Positions 1 through 7,311 of a stretch of 32,928 nucleotides of DNA are shown one piece after another. A model generated the notes under the pieces. That model was given only the letters and a program-made list of their open reading frames with translations. It was not told the DNA's origin and searched no databases. The stretch spans positions 1 through 32,928 of the forward strand of contig QHRW01000068.1 in the NCBI GenBank assembly GCA_003220265.1. Direction: 5' to 3'. The position numbers and the translations under genes were made by a program. Positions within the stretch are counted from its first letter, which is position 1. Each line of letters starts with the position of its first letter. The DNA is from Candidatus Rokuibacteriota bacterium (GTDB lineage: Bacteria; Methylomirabilota; Methylomirabilia; Rokubacteriales; CSP1-6).

Positions 1-1
1 C

Positions 2-571
2 CCGGCGAAGGCGCGATACCTCACCGGCTATGACGTCCAGGAGGCGAAGCGGCTGCTGGCCGAGGCCGGTGTCCCGCGCGGCTTTCCAACCCCGATCCAT
101 CACTGGCCCGGCTTCGCGCCGCCGTGGCGTAGCTACTACGACCTGGTGGCCGAGAGCCTGAACACGATCGGCCTCGGCGCCGAGCTGCGGCCCGAGGACA
201 TCGGCAAGTACAACACGATGACGTTCGTCGGCAAGTACGACAAGATGGGGATGGGACCGACCGGTGCCGGCGAGACGGAGGTGGACAGCTTTCTCCACGA
301 GATGTTCTACACCGGCGTGCCGCGCAACCGCAGCCGCGTCGCCGATCCCGAGCTGGATCGCCTGCTCCTCGCCCAGCGCCGCGAGCTCGACGCCGCCAAG
401 CGGCGCGAGATCGTCCACGAGATCCAGCGTTACCTGGCCGCCAAGGCCTACTACGGCTACTTGCCGATGTGGCCGCGCTACATCGCCCACCCGCCGAACG
501 CGAAGGGCTTCAAGCACATCGACGGCTACAGCCTCGGCACACGGCTGATGTACGTGTGGTTCGAGCGGTGA
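2..571 (+). CDS. ABC transporter substrate-binding protein, family 5 (3' part only)
   Basis: The gene enters the window already open and runs in frame 2 to TGA at 569-571, so only the C-terminal ~189 residues are visible. Family 5 solute-binding proteins deliver oligopeptides, nickel or other small ligands to an ABC permease in the cytoplasmic membrane. The fragment shows the usual C-terminal features: a YDVQEAKRLLAEAG block (as in YDPEKAKALLAEAG of DppA/OppA-type proteins), a helix rich in Arg/Lys with a REIVHEIQRYL motif, and a final RLMYVWFER strand like the common RLMDVWLDK ending. The ligand cannot be read from this part. The stop overlaps the GTG start of the next gene by four bases (GTGA), so the two are probably translated together. 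Residues DGYSLGT near the end are encoded by a 21-bp stretch that recurs inverted at 1197-1217. Confidence 0.85.
   Translation, partial: PAKARYLTGYDVQEAKRLLAEAGVPRGFPTPIHHWPGFAPPWRSYYDLVAESLNTIGLGAELRPEDIGKYNTMTFVGKYDKMGMGPTGAGETEVDSFLHEMFYTGVPRNRSRVADPELDRLLLAQRRELDAAKRREIVHEIQRYLAAKAYYGYLPMWPRYIAHPPNAKGFKHIDGYSLGTRLMYVWFER
520..540 (+). repeat. 21-bp inverted repeat, left copy
   Basis: These 21 bases, inside the solute-binding protein gene, are the exact reverse complement of 1197-1217 inside the convergent hydrolase gene. Both copies encode D-G-Y-S-L-G-T in frame in their own gene. The two copies bracket the Sel1 lipoprotein gene. The match ends at 540 (the next base differs) and begins at 520. 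Confidence 0.85.
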
Positions 572-1167
572 CCAGCCGTTGGTCTTCCTGGATGGCCGCG
601 ATGACGATCGTGGTCGTCGTGACAGGATGCGTGCCGGGGACCTATTACGACATCACCGACCGCTACATCATCGGCATGCGCTGGTTCGATCGCGACCGCT
701 ACGCCGAGACGATCCAGTACTGGAAGCCGCTGGCCGAGGCCGGGGACTGCGACGGCCAGTACCGCTACGGCACGCTGTTTCTCCTCGGCACCGGCGTCCC
801 GAAGGCACCGTCGACGGCGGTCGAGTGGTGGCGGAAGGCGGCGAACCAGGGGCAGTATCGCGCGCAGGTCGCGCTCGGCCATGCCTACTCCCGGGAGGCG
901 ATGGTCGAGGGGATGTTCTTGCGAAAGTTTACCCTGGACTGTCGTGAGGGCTGTGGGGTGCCACAGGACCTCGTGTCGGCGTACTCCTGGCTGCTGCTGG
1001 CCCGTGCATCGGTGCCGATGGCGCAGCAACGATTCCGGCAGGGCGTGGACGCCTGGGAGTTCAAGCTCGAGAGCCGGCTGACGCCGGATCAGAAAGCCGA
1101 AGCCGCGCGGCGCGCCGCCGAGTGGCAGCCCTCGCCGTCTCGCTGCACCCCTCGAGAGCTGAAGTAG
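568..1167 (+). CDS. Sel1-repeat lipoprotein
   Basis: This is a 199-residue protein starting at GTG 568, chosen because it overlaps the upstream stop (GTGA) and directly precedes a lipoprotein signal. Residues 1-21 form a basic and hydrophobic leader ending in the lipobox V-T-G-C, so Cys21 is the likely lipidated residue. The mature part holds Sel1-like (TPR-related) repeats: an AEAGDCDGQYRYGTLFLLGTGV unit split by VEWWRKAANQGQYRAQVALGHAYS, then VPQDLVSAYSWLLLARA. These are alpha-solenoid units that usually mediate protein contacts. Coupling to a solute-binding protein gene suggests an envelope location, but no specific partner can be inferred. The last ~107 bp overlap the end of the convergent hydrolase frame, which is no longer conserved there. 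Confidence 0.8.
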   Translation: MTSRWSSWMAAMTIVVVVTGCVPGTYYDITDRYIIGMRWFDRDRYAETIQYWKPLAEAGDCDGQYRYGTLFLLGTGVPKAPSTAVEWWRKAANQGQYRAQVALGHAYSREAMVEGMFLRKFTLDCREGCGVPQDLVSAYSWLLLARASVPMAQQRFRQGVDAWEFKLESRLTPDQKAEAARRAAEWQPSPSRCTPRELK

Positions 1168-1816
1168 ACGCCGTCCGGGCCGCGCTCAGCGCAGGGGTGC
1201 CGAGGCTGTAGCCGTCGGCGAGATCGCGATAGGACTGCGTCTCGGCGCCCAGGTCGGTCACGGGATAGAGCAACGCCTGCAGCGTGATGGCCGGACCGCC
1301 GGCGTCGCGGGCCTGCAGCGCCACCACGGCGGCGAGGTTACCGCCCGCGCTGTCGCCGCCGACCGCGAGCTTGCCCGGGTCCACGCCCAGCTCGGCCGCG
1401 TGCTCGACCACCCACTTCGTCGCGGCCCACGCGTCGTCGGCCGCCGCCGGGAACTTGTGCTCGGGCGCCAGCCGGTAATCGACGGCGACCACGCTGATCC
1501 CGGCCTCGGCCGTGAGCTGGCGGCAGAGCGTGTCGTGCGTGTCCAGGTCGCCGATCACCCAGCCGCCGCCGTGGAAGAAGACCAGCACGGGCAGGCGGGT
1601 GGCGTCCGGGACGCCGGCCGGACGGTAGACGCGGATCGGGATGGAGCCGGCCGAGAGATTGCGCACGCTGCCGATGGCGGGCGGCTGCGGCGTGGAGGCC
1701 GGGCGCGTGTCGATGAAGAGCTGGCGCGCCTCCTTGGGCGACAGCGTGTGATAGGCCGGGCGGCCCGACTTGACGACGAGGTCGAGGACGAAGGCAACCT
1801 GGGGATCAACGGCCAT
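1061..1816 (-). CDS. Alpha/beta hydrolase, HSL/acetyl-esterase type, C-terminus lost
   Basis: The frame starts at ATG 1816 and gives 251 residues. The first ~205 residues are a good hormone-sensitive-lipase-type hydrolase: the oxyanion motif HGGGW at 82-86, a DYRLAPEHKFPAA block near 113-125, and the nucleophile elbow GDSAGG at 154-159 (Ser156). After DGYSLGT (201-207) the sequence becomes low-complexity Ala/Arg/Ser and is simply antisense to the lipoprotein gene. Family members are usually ~310 residues, with the catalytic Asp and His in the part missing here, so the product is probably inactive. I checked the other two frames past the break and found no continuation. The gene overlaps the upstream amidohydrolase stop by 11 bp, which suggests one transcript. 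It is either a degraded gene or a misassembly, because the homology ends at an inverted repeat. Confidence 0.7.
   Translation of the reverse strand: MAVDPQVAFVLDLVVKSGRPAYHTLSPKEARQLFIDTRPASTPQPPAIGSVRNLSAGSIPIRVYRPAGVPDATRLPVLVFFHGGGWVIGDLDTHDTLCRQLTAEAGISVVAVDYRLAPEHKFPAAADDAWAATKWVVEHAAELGVDPGKLAVGGDSAGGNLAAVVALQARDAGGPAITLQALLYPVTDLGAETQSYRDLADGYSLGTPALSAARTASTSALEGCSETARAATRRRAARLRLSDPASAGSRA
1197..1217 (-). repeat. 21-bp inverted repeat, right copy at the hydrolase break point
   Basis: This is the exact reverse complement of 520-540. It lies at the point where the hydrolase reading frame loses recognisable homology, so it may mark a recombination or assembly junction. Confidence 0.85.
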
Positions 1817-3263
1817 TGCGCAGCACCTCCGCCGCCTGCTTCTCGACCACGGTGCCCTTGAAGAAGTCCGGGTTCACCTCGCCCCAGAAGCGCACGGCGT
1901 TGGCGAACATGAAATCCCGGAAGTCGTTGTCGTCGATGAGCCCGTGCTCGACCAGCTCGTAGGCCTCCGGCACCACGGCCGCCATGTCCGGCACATCGAA
2001 GTGGCCGATGTCCGAGCTGAACAGCGCGTTGAGCCGCGCGCCCATGGGGTTGGCGTCGCGCTTGAACGCCCACGCGTTGACCGGGTCGTCGGCCTCGCAG
2101 CCGAAGTAGAAGCGCGGTACGAAGAGGTCCCTGATGTCTTCCTTGCGCTGGACCTGGCAGCGGAAGTAGTCGTCGAGATCATCGATGCCGCCGGTGAGCC
2201 GGGAGTTGGAGTCGCCCTCCAGCCCCTCGCCGCGGCGCACGGCGTCGATCACGGCCTGGCTGCCGTACTTCTCGGCGAACTGCAGCAACCGCTTCACGTC
2301 GAGCTTGTCGGGGTTGGTGTGCTCGATCGCCTGCCGGTTGCGCTTCTCCCAGTGGCCGATGAGATCGGCGTAGAGCATGCACGCCCAGCCCACGCCGCCC
2401 TCGAGAAACGCGAAGTTGAGATCCGGGAAGCGCCGCGTGATGCCGCCGAAGAAGAGCGCCTTGGCCACCGCGTGGCCCGCCGAGGCGAAGTGGCCGATGT
2501 GGTTGTAGCAGAAGTTCGACGGCGACTTGCGCAGGAGGATCGAGCGCGCGCCGTTGTGAAAGCTGGGTGCCACGCGCAGCTCGAGGCACTTGCGCCAGAC
2601 CGGATCGTAGTCGTGCTCGCTGTCGATCCCGACGACGTCGTACCACTCGACGGCCTGCGAGGCCTGCGGGTTCTCCTCCTCGAGCTGGCGGACGCGGCGC
2701 CGCATGAGCCCGCCCACCATCGCCACCTTGTAGCCGAGCTGCGTCACCGCGAATTCCAGCTCCTCGATCGCCTCCTCGGGCGTGTACATCGGGATGATCG
2801 CGGCCGGAATCAGGCGATCGGACAGCCCGCGGAACTGCTCGGCGGTGAAGACGTTGTACGCGCGGCAGATGGCCCGGCGCAGCCGGGTGTCCTGCATGCG
2901 GTGATAGCTGAGCCCGGCCGTCGGATACACGACGCAGAAGTCGAGGCCGAGGTCCTCGAGCCGCTCGTAGAGTAGCCGCGGCAGCATCGCGGTCGCGCGA
3001 TCGAGCACGTTCGCGGAAGGCGACCCCCAGAAGGCCTCCTGCGCGACGCGCCGGCGCTGGCGTTCGGCCAGCGACAGCTTCAGCGCGTCCGGTACGCGCT
3101 GGCTCTGGATCGTGAAGGCCTCCTCGGCGGCGGCGCCACCGATGCGCCGGAACTCCTCGCGCATGACGGGGCTGTATTCGAGCCAGTGGCCGTCGGCGTC
3201 GATGACCGGATGGTTCAGGCGCGAGTGCAGCGTCCGCGCGTCCAGATGGGCGTGGGTCGACAT
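1806..3263 (-). CDS. Amidohydrolase (amidohydrolase_2 / ACMSD-like superfamily)
   Basis: A 485-residue protein starting at ATG 3263. Members of this TIM-barrel metal hydrolase family decarboxylate or hydrolyse aromatic and ring-cleavage acids. Visible features are an N-terminal metal-site variant V-I-D-A-D-G-H (about 20-26), a central EEAIEELEFA segment, the FFGGITRRFPDLNFAFLEGGVGW block that carries the family's late barrel strands, and a C-terminal SSDIGHFDVPDM motif, where an acidic residue usually completes the metal site. The first motif is DxDGH rather than HxH, as seen in many soil homologues. Its place beside LigA/LigB genes suggests work on a ring-cleavage product or an aromatic acid. 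The substrate cannot be read from the sequence. Confidence 0.85.
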   Translation of the reverse strand: MSTHAHLDARTLHSRLNHPVIDADGHWLEYSPVMREEFRRIGGAAAEEAFTIQSQRVPDALKLSLAERQRRRVAQEAFWGSPSANVLDRATAMLPRLLYERLEDLGLDFCVVYPTAGLSYHRMQDTRLRRAICRAYNVFTAEQFRGLSDRLIPAAIIPMYTPEEAIEELEFAVTQLGYKVAMVGGLMRRRVRQLEEENPQASQAVEWYDVVGIDSEHDYDPVWRKCLELRVAPSFHNGARSILLRKSPSNFCYNHIGHFASAGHAVAKALFFGGITRRFPDLNFAFLEGGVGWACMLYADLIGHWEKRNRQAIEHTNPDKLDVKRLLQFAEKYGSQAVIDAVRRGEGLEGDSNSRLTGGIDDLDDYFRCQVQRKEDIRDLFVPRFYFGCEADDPVNAWAFKRDANPMGARLNALFSSDIGHFDVPDMAAVVPEAYELVEHGLIDDNDFRDFMFANAVRFWGEVNPDFFKGTVVEKQAAEVLRNGR

Positions 3264-3282
3264 GGCGACGCCTCCCGGAGGC

Positions 3283-4212
3283 TCAGGCTTGTTGGATGGC
3301 GCTCAACCGGAAGGCGTTGGGGCCAACCGGCCGCACGAACGTCCAGTACTCCTCGAACTTCACCGGCTCGGTCCGGCTGCCTTCCAACACCTGGCTGCCG
3401 CTCTCGTCGGTGGTGTAGTCGAGCAGGTTGGCCAGGAAGCGCACGGTGACGTAGTCGTGACCGGCTTCCTGCCACGCCTCGGTCACGTCGGTCGAGCGCA
3501 CGGCGATGTTCTCCAGGCGATTGAGCTTGCGCTCGCGGCGCAGCGTGTCGCAGTCACGCTGCAGGATGTTCTGCATCTCGGGGGTGAGCACGCCGGCGGC
3601 CGCGCTCATGTCGCGCGCCATCCACGCGGCCTGCACCTTGAAGAAGATGTCGGAGCCGGCGTCGGCGACGCGCTTGAGATCGAAGTCCGGATCCATCTGG
3701 CGGATGTTGGTGATGCCGCGCTCGAGGTCGGCGGGCGCCTCCATGGTGGTGGGTCCCGTCCCGGTGTACTGAGCCGGCGTCGGCGCCCAGTTGCGCGCGT
3801 CGTCGGGCGCCGCGTACCCCGACGGCGCGGCGGGCTGCTGCTGCCGGCGGCGCAGGAAGCTGACGGCCAGCCAGATCAAGCCGCCGACGATGAGGATCTC
3901 CATCAGCCCGATGCCGCCGAACCCGTGGCCGCCGCCGAAGAGGAGGCTGCCGATGAGCCCGCCGACCAGGAGGCCACCCAGCATGCCGCCCATACCGCCC
4001 CAGCGCGACGGCGACTGCTGCGGCGAGGGCGCCGGAGCCGTCGAGGGTCGCGTCGGCGACATCGGCGCCGGGGACGACGGCGTGGAGAGCCCGCGCGAGC
4101 CGCGGCTGCCGCCCGAGGAGCCGCCGCCGGCACGGGCCCAGGCCTCGGCGGTCCACAGCACCGGGACCAGCACCATCACGAGCAGCGCGATCATCGCGGT
4201 CATGCGCTTCAT
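3283..4212 (-). CDS. Tim44-like domain membrane protein
   Basis: A 309-residue protein starting at ATG 4212, with an AAGGAGA ribosome site about five bases upstream. Residues 1-27 are a signal-like hydrophobic segment. Residues 28-70 are Gly/Ser/Pro-rich. Two hydrophobic, Gly-rich segments follow (about 72-93 and 100-120), then an RRRQQQ charged stop. Residues ~165-309 match the bacterial Tim44-like domain: an ERGITNIRQMDPDFD lead-in, FFKVQAAWMARD, a Cys/Arg-rich helix and a final strand (WTFVRPVGPNAFRLSAIQQ). Bacterial Tim44-like proteins are probably envelope proteins of poorly defined role; the mitochondrial import function should not be transferred. The gene sits between amidohydrolase and LigB with short gaps, so it may share their transcript without sharing their pathway. 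Confidence 0.8.
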   Translation of the reverse strand: MKRMTAMIALLVMVLVPVLWTAEAWARAGGGSSGGSRGSRGLSTPSSPAPMSPTRPSTAPAPSPQQSPSRWGGMGGMLGGLLVGGLIGSLLFGGGHGFGGIGLMEILIVGGLIWLAVSFLRRRQQQPAAPSGYAAPDDARNWAPTPAQYTGTGPTTMEAPADLERGITNIRQMDPDFDLKRVADAGSDIFFKVQAAWMARDMSAAAGVLTPEMQNILQRDCDTLRRERKLNRLENIAVRSTDVTEAWQEAGHDYVTVRFLANLLDYTTDESGSQVLEGSRTEPVKFEEYWTFVRPVGPNAFRLSAIQQA

Positions 4213-4238
4213 AGGCTCTCCTTGCCTGAATTGTGAGC

Positions 4239-5066
4239 TCAAAGTTGCATCCACACGGCACCGCAGCCGGTCAGCCATTCCTTCACGGGCTCGTACGTCA
4301 GTATCTCGCCTTTCACGCCGGGCACGGCGGCCAGCACGGAGATCCAGTTGCGGATCTCCTGGCCGCCGTTGCCACCGTCGCGCTCGATCTGCGACCACGT
4401 CAGCGCGGCCAGCTCCTCGCCCTGCCCCTCGGCGATCGTGTCGAGGACCCAGCGATCCCACTCGGGGTTGATGTGACCGGTGTTCGGCACGCCGATCCAG
4501 TGCGAGATGCCGCCGGTGGCGAGGAGCGCGATGCGCTCGTGGGCCGGGCGGCCCTCGATGAAGCGCCGCACGAAGCCGCCGAGCGCCCACGAGCGCTTCG
4601 GCGTGGGCAGCGGGGGCGCCACGCAATTCGTCAGCACCGGCACGATCGGCAGCGTGCCCTCCGGCATGAGGAAGTGCGCGGGCACGGACACGTCGTCCCA
4701 GAATTCGAGGTCGTGGCTGACGGCGAGATCGAAGCCGGCCTCGAGCCCGGTGGCCAGCAGGGCCTTCCCCCAGTCGGACGCGCCGGGCACCTGGCGCTCG
4801 GGAATCTTGAGGAAGCCGGCGGCGCCCCGCGGCGCCCAGTGCTTGTCGCCCACGCCCACGCAGTACGCGGGCAGGTTGTCGTAGAAGAAGTTCTGGACGT
4901 GGTCGTTGACGAACATCACGACCAGGTCGGGGCGGGCCGCGACCAGGCGCCGGCGCATCTCCTCCAGGCCGGCCAGGAACCGCTTGCGCTGCGCGGGCGC
5001 CGCCGCCGGCGTGGCGGTCATGTTGGGCGCGTGCGAGGTCATGCAGGCGGCGACGATGGTGGCCAT
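4239..5066 (-). CDS. Class III extradiol ring-cleavage dioxygenase, LigB-like catalytic subunit
   Basis: A 275-residue protein starting at ATG 5066, the normal length for the LigB superfamily. These non-haem Fe(II) enzymes open catechol-type rings between or next to the hydroxyls using O2. The expected iron ligands are visible as His12 (M-T-S-H-A-P) and His56 (V-N-D-H-V-Q). A later conserved histidine is in G-G-I-S-H-W, which in LigB-type enzymes acts in catalysis. The stop of the small LigA gene is only three bases upstream, so the two subunits are almost certainly co-translated. The protein could act on protocatechuate, gallate or a methoxylated catechol; the motif set does not decide between these. 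Confidence 0.85.
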   Translation of the reverse strand: MATIVAACMTSHAPNMTATPAAAPAQRKRFLAGLEEMRRRLVAARPDLVVMFVNDHVQNFFYDNLPAYCVGVGDKHWAPRGAAGFLKIPERQVPGASDWGKALLATGLEAGFDLAVSHDLEFWDDVSVPAHFLMPEGTLPIVPVLTNCVAPPLPTPKRSWALGGFVRRFIEGRPAHERIALLATGGISHWIGVPNTGHINPEWDRWVLDTIAEGQGEELAALTWSQIERDGGNGGQEIRNWISVLAAVPGVKGEILTYEPVKEWLTGCGAVWMQL

Positions 5067-5069
5067 CGC

Positions 5070-5279
5070 CTACACCGCGAACTTGTGGCGGAAGACGCGC
5101 CGGATGAGGTAGGGATTGGCGCCCAGCCGGAAGAGCGCTTCGAGATCGCCCTCGGCCAGCGCGGCGCGCTCCTCGGCGGTCAGCTCGTAGTCGGCCAGCT
5201 CGTCGGGGCCGATCGAGTCCACCATCTTGTGCGCGCGCGCCTTCTCGTAGAGCACCCGGTTCAGCTGGTAGTCGCTCAC
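5070..5279 (-). CDS. Small LigA-like subunit of extradiol dioxygenase
   Basis: A 69-residue protein with a GTG start at 5279, preceded by a strong GGGGGAGG ribosome site. It matches the LigA subunit family: an N-terminal YQLNRVLYEKAR helix, the acidic stretch ELADYELTAEERAAL, and the signature EGDLEALFRLGANPYLIRR. In LigAB this small helical subunit covers the active site of LigB. Classical protocatechuate 4,5-dioxygenase LigA is about twice as long, so this is the short form often found in front of LigB homologues in uncharacterised clusters. It is the first gene of the leftward run and is divergent from the cupin gene. Confidence 0.8.
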   Translation of the reverse strand: MSDYQLNRVLYEKARAHKMVDSIGPDELADYELTAEERAALAEGDLEALFRLGANPYLIRRVFRHKFAV

Positions 5280-5330
5280 GCCGCCTCCCCCGCAACTGCT
5301 GAAGTATAGTACGCGCGGAGGTCGACAGCC
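5280..5330. promoter_or_regulatory. Divergent intergenic region between ligA-like gene and cupin gene
   Basis: This 51-bp gap separates two outward-facing genes. It holds TATAGT at 5305-5310 on the + strand, which reads TATACT at 5309-5304 on the - strand, so a -10-like box exists in both directions. No convincing -35 box lies 16-18 bases from it on either strand. The cupin ribosome site (GCGGAGG) lies at its right end. Confidence 0.3.
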
Positions 5331-5732
5331 ATGCCAGCCACCGCCGTCAAGAGCCTGCTCGGACCCGGCTCGCTGCACGCGCGCATCGACGAGCTCAAGC
5401 GCGCCAAGGGCGCCCCGCCGTGGTCGGAGAAGATCGTCGTCAACGACCAGATCGTCGGCACGCTGATCTGCCAGCCGCCGGGCCACGCGACCGACCGGCA
5501 CTACCATCTGGTGGACGAGTGGTGGCTCGTCGTGGAGGGCGAGATCGACTGGGAAATCGAGGACCAGCCGGTCATCCGCGCGCGCGCGGGCGACTTCGTC
5601 TACGCGCCGGCCATGCACTATCACCACATCCGGCCGACCGGCAGTGGTCCGTCGATCCGCCTGGCCATCACCCCGCCCGGCGAGTTCCACCGCCACGAGC
5701 GTCCGGCCGGCCAGGGTCCGAACGGGCGCTGA
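5331..5732 (+). CDS. Cupin-domain protein
   Basis: A 133-residue single-domain cupin starting at ATG 5331 with a GGAGG ribosome site ten bases upstream. Motif 1 is seen as H-Y-H-L-V-D-E-W-W-L-V-V-E-G (two His and one Glu ligand, residues ~60-75). Motif 2 is seen as G-D-F-V-Y-A-P-A-M-H-Y-H-H (residues ~86-98). The metal ligands are therefore intact. Small cupins of this kind are dioxygenases, isomerases or ligand sensors. Divergence from the ligAB-amidohydrolase run makes a role in the same aromatic pathway plausible, but this is inference. The C-terminus is Arg/Gly-rich and short. Confidence 0.8.
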   Translation: MPATAVKSLLGPGSLHARIDELKRAKGAPPWSEKIVVNDQIVGTLICQPPGHATDRHYHLVDEWWLVVEGEIDWEIEDQPVIRARAGDFVYAPAMHYHHIRPTGSGPSIRLAITPPGEFHRHERPAGQGPNGR

Positions 5733-5805
5733 ACGCGCGACGGGGGGCGTTCTCCGCTCACGGCCCCCATGGCGAGGCGTCGATGGCCGTGGCAGGCTGA
5801 GCTCG

Positions 5806-6795
5806 ATGCCGAGCGTAGCCATCCAGCCCACGTTCGAGGCGTGGCAGGCAGCGGCGCGGCTGCTGCTTGCCGAGGGCGCATCACCGGACACGGTGGAGTG
5901 GCGCGAGGCCGCCGACGCTGCCACGCCGGCCGCTGCCCTACCTGGCGGGGCGCGCGTGCCACGCCAGTTCCTCGACGTGGCGCGCCAGGCCGCGGGCGCC
6001 TCCGATCCCACGCGCTGGGCCGTGCTCTACACCGTGCTGTGGCGGCTCGTGCACGAGTCGCGCGAGTTGCTGGCCGACACGCGCGATCCCGACGTGCGCC
6101 GGCTCAACGGCCTCGCCGCGCAGGGCCGGCGCGAGACCCAGCAAGCCGAGATGCAGGCGGTGCTCGCCCTGGAGCAGGCGGGCGGCGGCGCCGCGCCGTT
6201 CGTGCCGAAGGGCGCCGGGCTCGACGACCTGCGCGCGGCCGGCGCGCGCTGCGAGGGCTGCGACCTCTTCCGCCGCGCGACCCAGATGGTGTTCGGCCGC
6301 GGTCCCGCCGATGCGCGCGTGGTGCTCGTGGGCGAGCAGCCGGGCGATCAGGAAGATCTCAAGGGCGCGCCGTTCGTCGGCCCGGCCGGCGAGGTGCTCG
6401 ATCGGGCGCTGGCCGAGGTGGGGCTCGATCGGCGCCAGGTCTACGTCACCAACGCGGTGAAGCACTTCAGCTTCGTCGAGCGCGGCAAGCGGCGCATCCA
6501 CCAGACGCCGCGGCTGCCCGAGATCGCCGCGTGTCGCCCGTGGCTCGAGGCCGAGCTGGACGTGATCAAGCCCGCGATCCTCGGCTGCCTCGGCGCCACG
6601 GCCGCGCGGGCGATCCTCGGTCCCGACTTCCGGCTGCTCCGCCAGCACGGCCAGTTCTTCGCGACCCGCTGGTCGCCGAAGACGATCGCCACGCTGCATC
6701 CCTCCGCCGTCCTCCGCGGCCAGGACGACGCCGAGCAGGCCCGCCTCTACGCGATGCTCCGCGACGACCTGCGCGTGATCGCAACCGCCGCCTAG
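5806..6795 (+). CDS. udgX: UdgX-family uracil-DNA-binding protein with DUF4130-like N-terminal segment
   Basis: A 329-residue protein starting at ATG 5806. Residues ~140-329 are a family 4-like uracil-DNA glycosylase fold with four [4Fe-4S] cysteines (C149, C152, C243, C261), motif A as GEQPGDQED (176-184) and motif B as H298-P-S. The loop K-R-R-I-H (228-232) is the UdgX hallmark. In Mycobacterium UdgX this histidine (here H232) forms a covalent bond to the uracil-derived abasic site, so the protein traps uracil lesions rather than releasing product. Residues 1-120 resemble the first part of the DUF4130 domain (FEAWQAAARLLL, VPRQFLDVARQ, RWAVLYTVLWRL), a domain often fused to UdgX, but only about half of it is present before the linker. 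No promoter was seen; the ribosome site is weak (GGCAGG). Confidence 0.85.
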   Translation: MPSVAIQPTFEAWQAAARLLLAEGASPDTVEWREAADAATPAAALPGGARVPRQFLDVARQAAGASDPTRWAVLYTVLWRLVHESRELLADTRDPDVRRLNGLAAQGRRETQQAEMQAVLALEQAGGGAAPFVPKGAGLDDLRAAGARCEGCDLFRRATQMVFGRGPADARVVLVGEQPGDQEDLKGAPFVGPAGEVLDRALAEVGLDRRQVYVTNAVKHFSFVERGKRRIHQTPRLPEIAACRPWLEAELDVIKPAILGCLGATAARAILGPDFRLLRQHGQFFATRWSPKTIATLHPSAVLRGQDDAEQARLYAMLRDDLRVIATAA

Positions 6796-6867
6796 GGGCA
6801 GCCCAGAGAAGCGCAGTGTTCATGCCGGCGCCGCTCTCGCCTAGCTGTAACGAAGCAAGAGGTGACG

Positions 6868-7197
6868 CTACTTTGTTGGGAGCTTTTCCAGTCGCTGCAT
6901 AATCGTGTCCCAACGATTGAGCAACCCCTCCCATCTTCTAAGCTGCAGTGCCGATTCAGTGAGGTATGCTTTCTGGGATTGCTGTAGAGCGTCGGCCTCG
7001 GCTGCCTGCGCCCAGTACTTCTTCAGCAGTGCGGCCGACTCATCCTGCTGAGTCTGCGCAGCGGCCGCGCCGCCCGACGATCTTCGAGACACGCTATTGC
7101 TGGCACTGAAGACGAAAAGCCCGATGGCCGCCGCGACGACACAGAAAATCACGGAAAAGGCAGCGGATTTCAAAACGAACACGGCTGCTGATCTCAT
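6868..7197 (-). CDS. Small membrane-anchored coiled-coil protein, unknown function
   Basis: A 109-residue protein starting at ATG 7197, with a GGGAGAG ribosome-site-like run upstream. Residues ~8-31 form one strong transmembrane segment (VLKSAAFSVIFCVVAAAIGLF). This is followed by a Ser/Gly/Ala linker and a Gln/Glu/Leu-rich helix (DESAALLKKYWAQAAEADAL and onward), which could form a coiled coil outside the membrane. I do not recognise a family. Base composition is clearly unlike the neighbours: the stretch 6901-6960 is 31/60 G+C against about two thirds elsewhere, and codons ending in A or T are common. This suggests recent acquisition. Nothing in the context gives it a role. Confidence 0.6.
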   Translation of the reverse strand: MRSAAVFVLKSAAFSVIFCVVAAAIGLFVFSASNSVSRRSSGGAAAAQTQQDESAALLKKYWAQAAEADALQQSQKAYLTESALQLRRWEGLLNRWDTIMQRLEKLPTK

Positions 7198-7311
7198 CGC
7201 GGCTCTCCCTATCTCCTCTGCGCCCGCCGAGCGGCATTGCGGAGGTTATGCGGAGGCTCAACGCCGCGCGACGCTCGCTGGAGTACCGCACGATGCGCCC
7301 CTCCTACGCGC

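Noticed and set aside
3283..5295. A 670-residue open frame on the - strand joining LigA, LigB and Tim44 regions
   Set aside because: Only its last 309 residues are protein-like. The upstream part is Arg/Gly/Ala-rich shadow of the LigB gene, a normal effect of high GC.
6834..6884. A short AAC...GTT hairpin near the end of the small membrane protein gene, as a third cassette site
   Set aside because: The span is only about 30 nt, too short for an attC site, and the cores do not fit.
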